NCBI GenBank assembly: GCA_945869465.1
Contig: CAMBPB010000004.1
Span: 23,473 to 87,472 of the forward strand
Source of the DNA: Prosthecobacter debontii
Lineage (GTDB): Bacteria; Verrucomicrobiota; Verrucomicrobiia; Verrucomicrobiales; Akkermansiaceae
Reading direction: 5' to 3'
Length of the DNA stretch: 64,000 nucleotides
In this document: piece after piece, positions 1-9,449 of the stretch
Position numbering within the stretch: position 1 is the first letter of the stretch
How the letters are laid out: each line of letters begins with the position of its first letter
The notes under the pieces: generated by a model
The model's input: the letters and a program-made list of their open reading frames with translations, nothing else
The model's database searches: none
What the model was told of the DNA's origin: nothing
Program-made: the position numbers and the translations under genes

Positions 1-1
1 A

Positions 2-283
2 AATCTCCGCCGTGTGTTTGTCCTGATCGATTCCCGCCACCCGCCGCAGCGCATCGACGTGGATTTCACCGTCTGGCTCGGCGGCACCGGTCGGCCCTTT
101 TCACTGGTCTTCACCAAGGTGGACAAACAATCCGACGCCAAGACCGAGGCCAATATCGCCCTGTTCCAGGAAACCCTCGCCCGCTCCCTGGTGCTCTCCC
201 CGGAAGTCCTCACCAGCTCCGTCAAAACCCGCGATGGCCGACAGCAAATCCTCCGCGCGATCAGCCACTCGCTCGGTGCTTGA
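2..283 (+). CDS. engB: EngB/YihA-type ribosome-biogenesis GTPase, C-terminal part
   Basis: Partial gene cut by the left window edge; the frame is open from base 2 and ends in TGA. The visible 93 residues carry the EngB-typical stretch LIDSRHPPQRID, the G4 guanine-recognition motif TKVDK and a G5-like TSS. The Walker A (G1) part lies outside the window. EngB is a TRAFAC-class GTPase needed for assembly of the large ribosomal subunit. The ORF track lists only the part from an internal ATG at 14, which is not the true start. The identity rests on the order and spacing of these motifs and is fairly secure. Confidence 0.85.
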   Translation, partial: NLRRVFVLIDSRHPPQRIDVDFTVWLGGTGRPFSLVFTKVDKQSDAKTEANIALFQETLARSLVLSPEVLTSSVKTRDGRQQILRAISHSLGA

Positions 284-372
284 ATGCTCCGGCCCGTCGC
301 CGCCCGTTTCCTTCGCTTCGTCCATCATTTTGCCATTGGCCACACATCGCCTCCCGTTGGTCCATGATCAAG

Positions 373-443
373 TAGCCTCACTAGGGCTCGAACCTAGAAT
401 AACGGAATCAGAATCCGGTGTGTTACCATTACACTATGAGGCT
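373..443 (-). tRNA. tRNA-Gln (anticodon CUG)
   Basis: Read on the minus strand, the sequence folds as a cloverleaf. A 7-bp acceptor stem pairs AGCCTCA with TGAGGCT. The D arm is GTGT/ACAC, the anticodon loop is TTCTGAT (anticodon CTG) in the CCGGA/TCCGT context typical of glutamine tRNAs, and the T arm is CTAGG/CCTAG around TTCGAGC. The 3' CCA is not encoded, so it must be added after transcription. It stands alone between engB and a divergent exported hydrolase. Confidence 0.93.
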
Positions 444-548
444 CTTCACGGGGCGGATCTAAACCAACATCCCGGCGTTTGGCAACTTCCTTTCGATAGA
501 TAACCCATGATCTGAAGCGGCCTCCGTCCAGCTCTCGTTCCAATACCC

Positions 549-2903
549 ATGAAACAATCCTCCCGCCGCGCGTTCATCAAACAAAGCAGTGCCGCGGCAT
601 TGGCTGCCGCCACGCCACGGGGATCCGCGGCCCCACCGCAGGCGGAACCCGTCACCGAAGCGTCCGCCGAAATTCCACCACACCGGGCGCTGCATCTTCC
701 CGGCATTCATGCGTATCCCGATTCGCAGAGCGTGGCGGCGGGGGAGGCGATTCGATTTCACGTCAGCGGCACGGAACCCTATCAACTATCGATCTATCGG
801 CTTGGACCGACCATCGACGACCCGGCGGGCAACGAATTGATGCAGGCTTTCGAAACATCGGCCGCCAGCCCTCAACCGATTCATCCCGGATCTTATGTCC
901 ATGTGGAAAACGGCCTGCGCGATCCTCTTGGCGCGCTGACCTTGGAATGTTGGGTGCGGCCATGGCGCCTCGCCCGCCCGCAAGGACTGATCAGCCAGGG
1001 AGACAAGGATGATCCACGCGCGCTCGCGCTGACCGCAGGGCCGGGAGGGTGCATCGGATTTTACATCGGCAACGGCGTATCCCCTGGCCAGTCGGTGATG
1101 CATCAGACCAAGCCCGGCGTTCTGGCGGAAAACAACTGGCACCATGTCCTGGCCCTCTGGGACGGTGCGGTGAAGGAGGTCTGGGTGAATGGAAAACGGA
1201 TCGATGGTTGGCCGTTCGCCGGCGGGTGGGTTCCCGGGCCTCATCCGCTCCGGCTTGGAGCGGTGTCGGATAGGGGATTGGCCAACCACTTTCTCGATGG
1301 CGACCTGGCCGGGCCGGTGATCTATCAGAGATCGCTGGCTCCGGAGGAAATCGCGCGTCGCTTCGAGGCGAAGGGAACGCCAGACGATTCGGGTGCCGGC
1401 GTTTTGGCATGCTGGCCGTTCAGCGAGGAACGCGGGGACCACGTCGCGGACAAGAGTGGCGGCGAACGGCATGGCCGCATCATCAATCACGCGACATGGA
1501 TGATCGGCGGTCCGGCGTTTGACGGCGCCAAAGTCCCGCGCTACGGCGACTATGATCCAGCCAGGGACGCCTCGCGCGGACACGGACTCCGCTTCGCGTC
1601 CGACGATCTGTATGATTGCCGCTGGCGGGCGACCCACGAATGGCTGGCACCCGCAACGGCTCGTTCGGGGCTCTACATCGCGCGGATTCGTCAGGATCCC
1701 GCTGGCAAACCCGGCGATTATTTCGTGACCTTCATCGTCCGCAAAGCCCGTTCCGGTTCGAAGGCGCCCATGCTGGTACTGTGTTCCTCAAGCACTTGGC
1801 TGGCATACAACTCGGCACCCTTTTCGCAGACCATTCCGCGGGGTGCCAATTTCGGTACCGAGGGTTACAGGAACTCACATCCCGAGGCCCCCGCCTGGTC
1901 GTGTTATGTCAATCACCACGCCGGCCAGCCCGGCTATCAGTTCGGTCTGCGGATGCCGTGGCCTTCGGCGGGCCCCTACCTGCTCTACAGTGCGCCCGCC
2001 ACCGGCTACAGCCACCTCATGCGCGCCGAACGGTTTCTTCATGTGTGGCTGGATCAGGCGGGTTATGAATACGATGTAGTTTCGGATCTGGACCTGCATC
2101 GCGATCCGGACTTGCTGAAGGGCTACCGCACGCTCGTGATCAACGGCCACAGCGAATACTGGTCGAAAGAGGCATACGAGGGCGTTGACCGCTTTCTCAG
2201 CGAGGGCGGCACCGCGGTCGTGTTGTCCGGCAACACCATGTTCTGGCGAACCTCGTTCAATGCCGACGGCACGGTGATGGAGTGCCGCAAACACGGCGAG
2301 AGCATCGGAGGTCGCAGCGGCGCCCGGATCGGTGAACTCTATCATAGCCATGACGGGCGGCGCGGCAGTCTGATGCGCGAGTGCGGTTACCCCGCATGGA
2401 AAAACATCGGTCTGGAATGCGTCGGCTGGGGTGGAACCACTCCCAACGAGATGGGAATCTATCAGACCGACGCGCCGGATCATTTCCTCTTCAACGAGCC
2501 TGAGAAAACCGGACTAACAAAAGACGCGGCCTTTGGTCATGCGCCAGGCGGCGGCGTGCCCAGGGCGATCGGTCATGAATGGGACGTGCGGCTGGGCAGG
2601 CTGAAGCTCATGACCGCGAGCATTCCGCCGGGAGCGTCGCTGCCGGACGAGCCGTCTGGAATCGTGACCCTCGCGCGGGGAATTCGCAAAGGCGGCGGTG
2701 GCACGCTCGATTATTTCACCGCGCCGGCCAAGGCCATCGATGATGTGTGCGCTGAAATGATTTATTGGGAGCGACCAAACGGCGGCCGGGTGTTTCACGC
2801 CGGCGCGATTGGGGCGGGCTGGGCGATCTCGGCGGATCCCAAACTTCAGGCGCTGATGCGCAACGTGCTGCATCATTTTGGAGTGAAGCCCACCCCAAGG
2901 TAG
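549..2903 (+). CDS. Tat-exported N,N-dimethylformamidase-like (large subunit fold) protein
   Basis: 784 residues beginning with a twin-arginine signal (SRRAFIK followed by an Ala-rich stretch), so export of a folded protein through Tat is likely. Residues around 100-260 form a LamG/concanavalin-A-like domain (LTLECWVRPWRL). The C-terminal two thirds match the layout of the dimethylformamidase large subunit, with a conserved Tyr/Asp-rich part (GYEYDVVSDLDLH) and an HSE triad in NGHSEYW like the His-x-Glu iron-site motif of that family. Known members hydrolyse formamides with a mononuclear iron centre and pair with a small subunit; no small-subunit gene is visible nearby. The real substrate is unknown. 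Length is close to that of the characterised enzyme (about 760 residues). Confidence 0.72.
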   Translation: MKQSSRRAFIKQSSAAALAAATPRGSAAPPQAEPVTEASAEIPPHRALHLPGIHAYPDSQSVAAGEAIRFHVSGTEPYQLSIYRLGPTIDDPAGNELMQAFETSAASPQPIHPGSYVHVENGLRDPLGALTLECWVRPWRLARPQGLISQGDKDDPRALALTAGPGGCIGFYIGNGVSPGQSVMHQTKPGVLAENNWHHVLALWDGAVKEVWVNGKRIDGWPFAGGWVPGPHPLRLGAVSDRGLANHFLDGDLAGPVIYQRSLAPEEIARRFEAKGTPDDSGAGVLACWPFSEERGDHVADKSGGERHGRIINHATWMIGGPAFDGAKVPRYGDYDPARDASRGHGLRFASDDLYDCRWRATHEWLAPATARSGLYIARIRQDPAGKPGDYFVTFIVRKARSGSKAPMLVLCSSSTWLAYNSAPFSQTIPRGANFGTEGYRNSHPEAPAWSCYVNHHAGQPGYQFGLRMPWPSAGPYLLYSAPATGYSHLMRAERFLHVWLDQAGYEYDVVSDLDLHRDPDLLKGYRTLVINGHSEYWSKEAYEGVDRFLSEGGTAVVLSGNTMFWRTSFNADGTVMECRKHGESIGGRSGARIGELYHSHDGRRGSLMRECGYPAWKNIGLECVGWGGTTPNEMGIYQTDAPDHFLFNEPEKTGLTKDAAFGHAPGGGVPRAIGHEWDVRLGRLKLMTASIPPGASLPDEPSGIVTLARGIRKGGGGTLDYFTAPAKAIDDVCAEMIYWERPNGGRVFHAGAIGAGWAISADPKLQALMRNVLHHFGVKPTPR

Positions 2904-3163
2904 GTGCTGGCCAAGCTCACGCGGGTCACCCAAAAGCCGGTGGATATGGATGCCAAAACGGCGGCAGCTTGCGCGATCGACGCGATTTTAACCCCACCGC
3001 GCCAAGAGCAAACCCGGCATGGCCGTGATGGATTGCCGGCAAATCGTCCTGGTCCCGGTGCGGCAGGATACCCGGAGTCGTGAGCCGGATCGAAGTTTTT
3101 CAGCCTACTTGCCGGATTGGCGAAACAAGGCGTGAAACAGCGCGTTATCATACAATCCATACC

Positions 3164-4426
3164 ATGATGAAAACCTTAGTCATTACCCAACTCGCCGCCA
3201 TCCTGATCTCGACGGTGATCCCCGCCGGTGCGGCGGAGCCGAAGCGCATCATCCCGTGGGATGTTGCCGCACTTTCACAGCCACCGAAGATTCACCCAGC
3301 CACGGAACGTCCGGCGAAGGAGATGCGCTCATTGTTCTATGAAGGCGCGGATTACAAGGGCAAGCCGACACGGGTGTTTGCCTACTACGCGGCCCCGCAA
3401 GGAACACCACCCGAAGGCGGTTGGCCGGCAGTGGTGTGCGCGCACGGCGGCGGCGGCACCGCCTATCCGGGATGGGTGAGGAACTGGAACAGCCACGGCT
3501 ACGCGGCCATCGCCATGGATCTCGAAGGCCACTTGCCGGGCGGGCGCGATCATGGCATCGAAGGCAATCTTCCGGCCGGGACCGGACATGAAAACGCCGG
3601 GCCGGCGCGCAAGGATTGGTTCGGCGACCGCGATCTGCCCGACAAGGAGCAGTGGTTCTATCATGCGGTGGCCGATGTGATCCGCGCCAACTCGCTGTTG
3701 CGCTCGTTCCCGGAGATCAATCCCAAAAAGATCGGACTAACAGGAATTTCGTGGGGCGGGACGATCGTGAGCGCGGTGGCGGGCGTGGATCCGCGCTTCG
3801 CCTTTGTGATTCCCGTGTATGGTGGCGGCTTCATCCACGAGAGTGACAACCCGGGTCTCGCCCAATGGTTCCCGCCGACGAACATGGATGAAGCGCAGTT
3901 CGCTGACTACCGCACGAAGTGGGATCCCTCCGCGCATCTGCCTTTGGCGAAAATGCCGATGCTGTGGGTGACCGGCGTGGCTGATCCGGTGTTTCAAATC
4001 GATATCTTTTCGAAGTCGTCCAAGACGGCGGGCGGGCCTAGCAGTTTGTGCCTGCGGCCTTTTTTGGCCCACGGTCATGGCAACGGTTGGGAGGATGCGC
4101 CTGAAATTTGGGACTTCGCCAATCACATCGTGAAAGCGGGGCCGGCCCTGCCGAAAATCGAACGTCCGGAGGGCAATTCCGGTGCCGTCGTTCGCGCGAA
4201 ATACAGCGGGGAGTTCTCGGAGGCCTGGGTTTACTGCACGACCTCCGGCGGCCTGTGGAAGGATCGGAAATGGAACTTCATCCAGTGCAATCTTGAGAAG
4301 GGCGAACTGGTATCCCGCAACGCAATTCCCGCTGAAACCACGGCCTTTCTGATCTACGGCTTCCGCACGGTCGGTGGCGGCCGCAACAACCATGCCGCTT
4401 CCGAAGTGGTGGTGATCAAGAAGTGA
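3164..4426 (+). CDS. secreted alpha/beta-hydrolase (acetylxylan-esterase/dienelactone-hydrolase type)
   Basis: About 420 residues from the ATG at 3164 (MMKTLVITQLAAILIS), which gives a classic Sec signal peptide ending near AGAAEP. The ORF-track start at 3080 only adds a non-signal-like extension and is rejected. The nucleophile elbow is GISWGGT. A likely catalytic Asp sits in TGVADPVFQ and the His in LAHGHGNG, all in the order expected for an alpha/beta hydrolase. The C-terminal roughly 90 residues look like an added beta-rich domain. Families of this type deacetylate plant or algal polysaccharides, but the substrate cannot be read from the sequence. Confidence 0.68.
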   Translation: MMKTLVITQLAAILISTVIPAGAAEPKRIIPWDVAALSQPPKIHPATERPAKEMRSLFYEGADYKGKPTRVFAYYAAPQGTPPEGGWPAVVCAHGGGGTAYPGWVRNWNSHGYAAIAMDLEGHLPGGRDHGIEGNLPAGTGHENAGPARKDWFGDRDLPDKEQWFYHAVADVIRANSLLRSFPEINPKKIGLTGISWGGTIVSAVAGVDPRFAFVIPVYGGGFIHESDNPGLAQWFPPTNMDEAQFADYRTKWDPSAHLPLAKMPMLWVTGVADPVFQIDIFSKSSKTAGGPSSLCLRPFLAHGHGNGWEDAPEIWDFANHIVKAGPALPKIERPEGNSGAVVRAKYSGEFSEAWVYCTTSGGLWKDRKWNFIQCNLEKGELVSRNAIPAETTAFLIYGFRTVGGGRNNHAASEVVVIKK

Positions 4427-4670
4427 GTGGCGGGCGGGAAGGGGATTACTCATGGCACATCCCGCTTCCACCAAGGCGACTGTGCTCCTGGTCTGGCTGT
4501 GTTATTTTCCGCTGCGCAGAGTCCGCCCGTCCCCATGGAAAAGCTAACCCTGGATTCGGGAATGAGCAAAGCAGCAATAGAGGAACAGACTGTCGGAGCG
4601 CGCTGGAAGATTCCTGTGGTGGAACCACGCTCCCGTTGAAGTGATTCCGCCACCTGTCCATCCACAAGAA
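4427..4670. other. intergenic stretch without a convincing gene
   Basis: This lies between the secreted hydrolase and the terminator of bamA. Two overlapping short ORFs (70-73 codons) are open but resemble no family and lack a convincing start context, so no gene is called. One could be a degraded interspersed repeat, but no second copy was seen in the window. Confidence 0.5.
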
Positions 4671-4700
4671 AAACGGGGCTTTCCGCAGAAAGCCCCGTTT
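4671..4700 (-). terminator. rho-independent terminator of bamA
   Basis: A perfect 13-bp inverted repeat (AAACGGGGCTTTC / GAAAGCCCCGTTT) with a 4-nt loop, followed on the minus strand by more T residues. It lies about 45 bp downstream of the bamA stop codon, so it most likely ends bamA transcription. Confidence 0.85.
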
Positions 4701-4744
4701 GGGAAGGAATGACGGATGCGGAATGATTGGATAGCGCCGCCGGA

Positions 4745-7120
4745 TCAATACTGATAGTTCAAATAGAAGTTGAACTGGCCGCCCTTGTCCGCCTGGTCGT
4801 CAGGCGTGGCGATCGGAATCGCGTAGTCGAGCGCCAATGGCAAGGGGCTGATCGGCAGTTTCAGGCGGATGCCCACCCCCACGTCGCTGTAAAGATCGGC
4901 CGGATTCGGGTCCCAACTGTCCGCATTGACGAAGCCCGTGTCGGAAAACACCGCGGCGCGCACCGTTTCGATGATGGGCACGGTGTATTCCAAGGTCACG
5001 TAGCCGAGCGAATTGCCGCCAAACACCTCGTTGGTGTAGCCGACATCGCGGGGCCCGACATCGCGGAACTCGAACCCGCGCAAGGTGCGGCCGCCGCCGA
5101 GGAACAAGCGTTCGAAGATCGGGACTTCCTCGCCACCCATGCCGTCCACAAAGGCCAATTCCCCGCTCACCGAAAGGATCGAGTCCCACTTCATGTTCCA
5201 GTATTTCTGGCCTTGGGCGGAGAAGGTCAGGGCATCGACATCCCCGCCCATTCCCGCGTAGGTGAGGCCGAGATCGATCTTGTGACCACTGCGGGGCAGG
5301 ATACTGCTGTCCCGGCCGTCATAAACGTAGTTCACGCTGAGCGCGCTGCGCAGGAAGTCCCCGCCGATGTTTTTCTGGGAAAGCTCGGAGTTGTCTCCAT
5401 TGCCTCCAGAATTATTCACATAATCGAGGAAATTGACCTCGGAATCGATCTCCACGTTTTCCAGACGAAGCTCGCCCTTGATCGAACTCTTCTTGCCCAG
5501 CGGCTTGCGCAGCGAGATCGCCCCGCCCGCATTGGTTTGTTCGTAGTAGTCGCTGAAATACGTCGATTGTTTGTAGAACAGCTCACCGCCCAGGGCGAGT
5601 TGCTGATCCAGGAACCATGGTTCCACCAGCGAGATGCTGGCCTCGGAACGTTCGGAACCCGCGCGCAGGCTCATCGAAAAACGCTGGCCGCCACCGGTGA
5701 AATTCCACGGATTGAACAAATCGAAGTTCGACTGCTCCAGCGTGAGGAAACCCACAATACTGTCGATCGAGCTGAAGCCCATGCCCACGCCCACGGAACC
5801 GGTCGCCTTTTCTTCGACGAGCACAGTCACGTCGCGATAGCCGGAGCCGCCGGGAACACCGCTCACCTGCACATCGCTGAAATACTGGAGGTTTTCGAGA
5901 CGCGCCTTGGTGGTGTCGAGTTCCACGGAATTGAACATGTCGCCTGGCTTGAGCGGGACTTCACGGCGGATCACCTTGTCCTTGGTCTTGGTGTTGCCCG
6001 CGATGTTCACCCGGCCCACCTTGAAGCGCGAACCCTCGGTGATGCGGTAAACGATGCTCACCCGGTTCGGGCCCGCGTCGCGGATGTCGGGTGTCACCAG
6101 TGCGTCGGCATAACCGCGGGAGCCATAGAAACTGCGGATCATCGTGATGTCGGCGCGCATCTTTTTCGAGGAATACGCGGTGTTGGTGTTGAGCGTGAGG
6201 GACGGATAGAGTTCCTCGGGTTTGAAAATCGTCATTTTACCGAAGCCGACGCCCGCCACCGTGTATTTTTCGCCTTCGTTGATTTGAATCACCAAATCCA
6301 CCCGGCCGTCCTTCACCGGCTCGCGGCGGATTCCCGGGCTGCTGGCACGCAGGTAGCCTTTGCTGCGGTAGTAATCGAGAATCGCGTCGAGGTCGGAATC
6401 AAGCTGGTTGGATTCGAAGCGGCCGGACTTGGTGAGCCATGAGAACCAGCCCTTTTCCTTGACCTTCATTTCCTTGCGGAGTTCGGGATCGGTGAAGCTG
6501 TGATTGCCCTCGAAGCGGATCTTGCGCACTTCATTCTTGGCACCTTCATCGATCACGAATATCAGGTCGGACCGACCCTCCTGCGCGGTCGCCTGAATGC
6601 GGTGGGTCACGGTGACGTCCGGATATCCGTAGCCCTGATAATATTTCTCGATGTTGCGGCTGGCTTCCAGCACTTCGGCATCGCTCATCACACCGCCGGA
6701 CTTCAACTTGGTTTCCTTCGCCAGTTTCTGATCCGTAAACACCGTGTTGCCGACGAATCCCACGCCATCAACGACCGAACGGGTTGTCACCTCGGCGATC
6801 AACCTCACGCCCGCGTCCACCGGCTCGGCCAGGAAACGCACGTCGTCCACCAACCCGGACTCGTAAAGGGACTTGATATCCTTGTCCAAATTCTCCGCGC
6901 GGTATGGCGAGCCGGCCTTGGAGGACATCAGGTTCCGCAGTTGGGTTTCATCCACCGTTTTCACCCCGCGGTAGCGCACCGCCACCTCGGAAATGTTTTT
7001 TCCTTCGAAATCCTGCGCGTGCAGGGTGCCGGAGGCGGTGACCATCGCGATCGCGGCGAGGGCGATCAATTGCCCCATGCCACGCGGCATCAGGGAGGTG
7101 GGAAAAATCGGGAAGTGCAT
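4745..7120 (-). CDS. bamA: outer-membrane protein assembly factor BamA (Omp85)
   Basis: 791 residues from the ATG at 7120. A signal peptide (IALAAIAMVTASGTLHAQ) is followed by several POTRA domains (for example ISEVAVRYRGVKTVDETQL and VRKIRFEGNHSFTDPELRKE) and a C-terminal beta-barrel. The barrel holds LRGFEF, equivalent to the VRGF/Y lid motif of Omp85 proteins, and ends in an aromatic terminal strand (FNFYLNYQY). BamA inserts beta-barrel proteins into the outer membrane. The length matches the family (about 800). The ORF track extends to 7441, but those extra residues precede the signal peptide and are rejected. Other in-frame ATGs (7090, 7078) are possible starts. Confidence 0.95.
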   Translation of the reverse strand: MHFPIFPTSLMPRGMGQLIALAAIAMVTASGTLHAQDFEGKNISEVAVRYRGVKTVDETQLRNLMSSKAGSPYRAENLDKDIKSLYESGLVDDVRFLAEPVDAGVRLIAEVTTRSVVDGVGFVGNTVFTDQKLAKETKLKSGGVMSDAEVLEASRNIEKYYQGYGYPDVTVTHRIQATAQEGRSDLIFVIDEGAKNEVRKIRFEGNHSFTDPELRKEMKVKEKGWFSWLTKSGRFESNQLDSDLDAILDYYRSKGYLRASSPGIRREPVKDGRVDLVIQINEGEKYTVAGVGFGKMTIFKPEELYPSLTLNTNTAYSSKKMRADITMIRSFYGSRGYADALVTPDIRDAGPNRVSIVYRITEGSRFKVGRVNIAGNTKTKDKVIRREVPLKPGDMFNSVELDTTKARLENLQYFSDVQVSGVPGGSGYRDVTVLVEEKATGSVGVGMGFSSIDSIVGFLTLEQSNFDLFNPWNFTGGGQRFSMSLRAGSERSEASISLVEPWFLDQQLALGGELFYKQSTYFSDYYEQTNAGGAISLRKPLGKKSSIKGELRLENVEIDSEVNFLDYVNNSGGNGDNSELSQKNIGGDFLRSALSVNYVYDGRDSSILPRSGHKIDLGLTYAGMGGDVDALTFSAQGQKYWNMKWDSILSVSGELAFVDGMGGEEVPIFERLFLGGGRTLRGFEFRDVGPRDVGYTNEVFGGNSLGYVTLEYTVPIIETVRAAVFSDTGFVNADSWDPNPADLYSDVGVGIRLKLPISPLPLALDYAIPIATPDDQADKGGQFNFYLNYQY

Positions 7121-7430
7121 GCGGCTTTGAAGGATGCGCCTATCAAGCCCGCCCATCCCCCACCGCGTCAAGGGCAATCGCGGGTGATTGGTTTGCCTTT
7201 CCTGAAAATCAAGCACCAAACAACCCCGCATGGACTTTCCGGATCCGCCGCTTGGCCAAGGCTCACGAGCGGAAGATACGAGGACCGCGCCGTATCCGGT
7301 GATCGCGGTGGTCAGGTTCAGCGCGCCACTCAGGCCACCGAGGGTCGGTGTGGGGTTGATGATGCCTGCGGTGGTTTCAGCGGGCCCGGTGTGGAAGGGC
7401 TGAAACCAACCGCGCGCCAGGGGCTCTACT
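7121..7430. other. intergenic region upstream of bamA
   Basis: About 310 bp between the bamA start and the stop of the next minus-strand gene. It presumably holds the bamA promoter. No tRNA, strong hairpin or convincing ORF was seen; the long plus-strand ORF crossing it is a shadow of bamA. Confidence 0.5.
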
Positions 7431-8297
7431 CTAACGGGCACTCGGCGCCGCCGTGTGTTTCAACACGAAGTCCACGATGGGAGCGGGGTCCTTGAGGCTG
7501 TGCGGATGATGGTCGCAGTTCGGCTTGGCGATGACCACGATCTCACCACCGAGTTCCTTGTAGCGCTTCTCAACAATGCGCGTGTTTTCATCGATGGGCA
7601 CCACCCTGTCGGCTTCTCCGCAGACGCTGAGGATCGGGATTTTCGCTTTGGCCAGCGGCGCGAGATTGTCCACTGGATTGAGCTTGTAGGCCAGCGCCTG
7701 CTCTTCGGTTAGGTTATACACCGCCAGCACCCGCTTCCAATCGCCGCCGGATCCCTGGCCCTTCCCCTTGCCCCCCGGCCAGCTCTTGAAATCGCAGACG
7801 GGCGCGTCCACATAAATGGCGGCCACCTTGTCGGGATTGCGGGCGGCCCAGTTGAATGCGAACAAGCCGCCGCGGCTGAAGCCCTCCAGCACCGTCTTCG
7901 GGGCGAGGCCGAACTCCTTGGTCAGGTGCGCGTGAAACTTGTCCATGTGATCGAGCGCGACCGGGGCGCCATACATGTTCTGCACATCCATGAAGGCGAC
8001 GTGAAATCCCTTGCCCAGCAGCGCGATATCGCCCTGCGGCTCGTGGCCGAAAAACTCGGTGCGCCAGATCCACGGCTTGCCTGCGGCCGGCGTCTTCGGC
8101 AGGACTAACAAACAATTGCGTCCATCCACCACGAAGTCGCGTTTCTCGAATCCGTTCCAGTCCGCGGCCGTCGCGGTGGCAAGGGCCATCATGCAAACGG
8201 CGGCACCTGCGATCCGCTGGCGGAGTCGCGCTCCGCTGCGGCGCGCGGCTTTCGACGGGATGGCGGACGCGGAGGGTTCTGCGAGGTTGGATTTCAT
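7431..8297 (-). CDS. exported alpha/beta-hydrolase
   Basis: 288 residues starting at the ATG at 8297 (MKSNLAEPSAS); the track ORF begins 34 codons earlier without signal-like features. An N-terminal basic stretch and a hydrophobic segment (IAGAAVCMMALATATA) form a signal peptide. The nucleophile elbow is GFSRGG, the acid is probably Asp in CGEADRVVP, and the His is within NCDHHPHSL. The fold fits peptidase-S9-like or esterase hydrolases common in polysaccharide degraders. The substrate is unknown. It is transcribed in the same direction as bamA but about 310 bp away, so it is probably a separate unit. Confidence 0.65.
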   Translation of the reverse strand: MKSNLAEPSASAIPSKAARRSGARLRQRIAGAAVCMMALATATAADWNGFEKRDFVVDGRNCLLVLPKTPAAGKPWIWRTEFFGHEPQGDIALLGKGFHVAFMDVQNMYGAPVALDHMDKFHAHLTKEFGLAPKTVLEGFSRGGLFAFNWAARNPDKVAAIYVDAPVCDFKSWPGGKGKGQGSGGDWKRVLAVYNLTEEQALAYKLNPVDNLAPLAKAKIPILSVCGEADRVVPIDENTRIVEKRYKELGGEIVVIAKPNCDHHPHSLKDPAPIVDFVLKHTAAPSAR

Positions 8298-8415
8298 GGC
8301 GAGGAGTCGGTTGGGTTTCCTCCGGGGCTGCCGGGCACGCGCGCACCGAGACATGACTAGGTGAAGGGCTTCGAGCGGGCAAGCAGGATCTAGTTTCAAG
8401 GCCAGTTGATCCCGA

Positions 8416-9330
8416 TCACAGGCCGCGGAACTCCGTCGCCAGCTTCTTCGCGGTGGCGATGGTGTTGCGGTGGAGTTTGGCGGTGAACTCGGGCTGGCGG
8501 TTGTAGCCGCCGCCGTAGAGCACGGCCACCGGGATGCGGTTGCGGATGAAGGCTCCTAACAAAACCTCGTCGCGGCGCTGGATGTCCTTGAGGGAAAGAT
8601 ACATTTGGCCGAAGCGGTCGTTGCGGTGGCTGTCCGCGCCGGAAATCCAGATGACCAGATCCGGCGCGAAGGCATCCAGCGCGCCGGCGAGGCTGCTGAA
8701 AAGCTGTTTGAGATACATCTCGCCCTCGACGTAGCGCACGGTCTCGATGTCGAGCGAGCCGAGGACTTTTTTCGTCGGATCGTTGCGTCCGACGTGGATC
8801 GAGTAGGTGAACACGCGCGGATCGCCGGCGAGCAGGGCGGCGGTGCCGTTGCCCTGGTGGGCGTCGGTGTCCACCACCATGATTTTGATGTTCGGCTGTT
8901 TGTCCTGGAGATCGCGGATGGCGATGGCGACATCGTTAAAGACGCAATAGCCCTCGCCGTGTTCGCGGAAGGCGTGGTGGGTGCCGCCCGCGAGGCAGAC
9001 TCCGACGCCTTCCGCCAGGGCCGCGTGGCACGCGAGGCGGGTGGCTTCGACTTCGGTGGCGCTGCGCTGATAGAGCTGCGGGGTGACGGGCAGGCCAAGC
9101 AGGATTTCCTCTTTGCGGCCGAGCAGTCCGGATTCGATGTTGCGGATGTAATCGCGCTCGTGAACGCGCTGGAGCAGGTGGTTGTCCGCCGCGCGGACCT
9201 CGACGATTTCCTCGGGCCGGAGGATTCCGCTCTCCAGCAGCATGTCCTTGGAGACACGGAACTTCTCCATCGGAAACGGGTGGCCCGACGGCAGTTCAAG
9301 TTCCAGTTTCTCCGAATAAAAACAGCGCAT
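8416..9330 (-). CDS. histone deacetylase superfamily (AcuC/HDAC-fold) amidohydrolase
   Basis: 304 residues from the ATG at 9330 (MRCFYSEKLELELPSGHPF). The zinc-site and charge-relay motifs of the family are present: the tandem histidines in GGTHHAF, the Asp/His pair in VDTDAHQGNGT and the late GGGYNR tyrosine loop. Family members remove acetyl groups from lysines of proteins or from small amides such as polyamines or acetoin-related substrates; here the substrate is unknown. The ORF track extends the protein by 67 residues through a heptanucleotide repeat array, which is very unlikely to be coding. An unlinked SET-domain gene at 40.5 kb belongs to another eukaryote-like protein-modification family. 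Confidence 0.85.
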   Translation of the reverse strand: MRCFYSEKLELELPSGHPFPMEKFRVSKDMLLESGILRPEEIVEVRAADNHLLQRVHERDYIRNIESGLLGRKEEILLGLPVTPQLYQRSATEVEATRLACHAALAEGVGVCLAGGTHHAFREHGEGYCVFNDVAIAIRDLQDKQPNIKIMVVDTDAHQGNGTAALLAGDPRVFTYSIHVGRNDPTKKVLGSLDIETVRYVEGEMYLKQLFSSLAGALDAFAPDLVIWISGADSHRNDRFGQMYLSLKDIQRRDEVLLGAFIRNRIPVAVLYGGGYNRQPEFTAKLHRNTIATAKKLATEFRGL

Positions 9331-9382
9331 GCTCCCGCAGCCAAGGAACAATGGAAAAGGCGGGGTGGGAAGGGCAAAGATT

Positions 9383-9445
9383 GGAGATTGGAGATTGGAG
9401 ATTGGAGATTGGAGATTGGAGATTGGAGATTGGAGATTGGAGATT
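9383..9445. repeat. heptanucleotide tandem array (GGAGATT)n, 9 full units
   Basis: Nine perfect head-to-tail copies of the 7-bp unit GGAGATT, preceded by a partial GATT, lie between the HDAC-like gene and mdh. Because 7 is not a multiple of 3, all frames cycle and stay open, producing spurious peptides such as ISNLQSP repeats in the ORF track. Confidence 0.97.
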
Positions 9446-9449
9446 GCTG

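Noticed and set aside
2904-3083. GTG-started 59-codon ORF after the dimethylformamidase-like gene
   Set aside because: No recognised similarity and no ribosome-binding site; could be chance in GC-rich DNA.
4727-6442. 571-codon plus-strand ORF
   Set aside because: Antisense shadow of bamA with a composition of mirrored GC-rich codons and no family motif.
7121-7441. Upstream extension of bamA
   Set aside because: It precedes a good signal peptide and has no signal or POTRA character.
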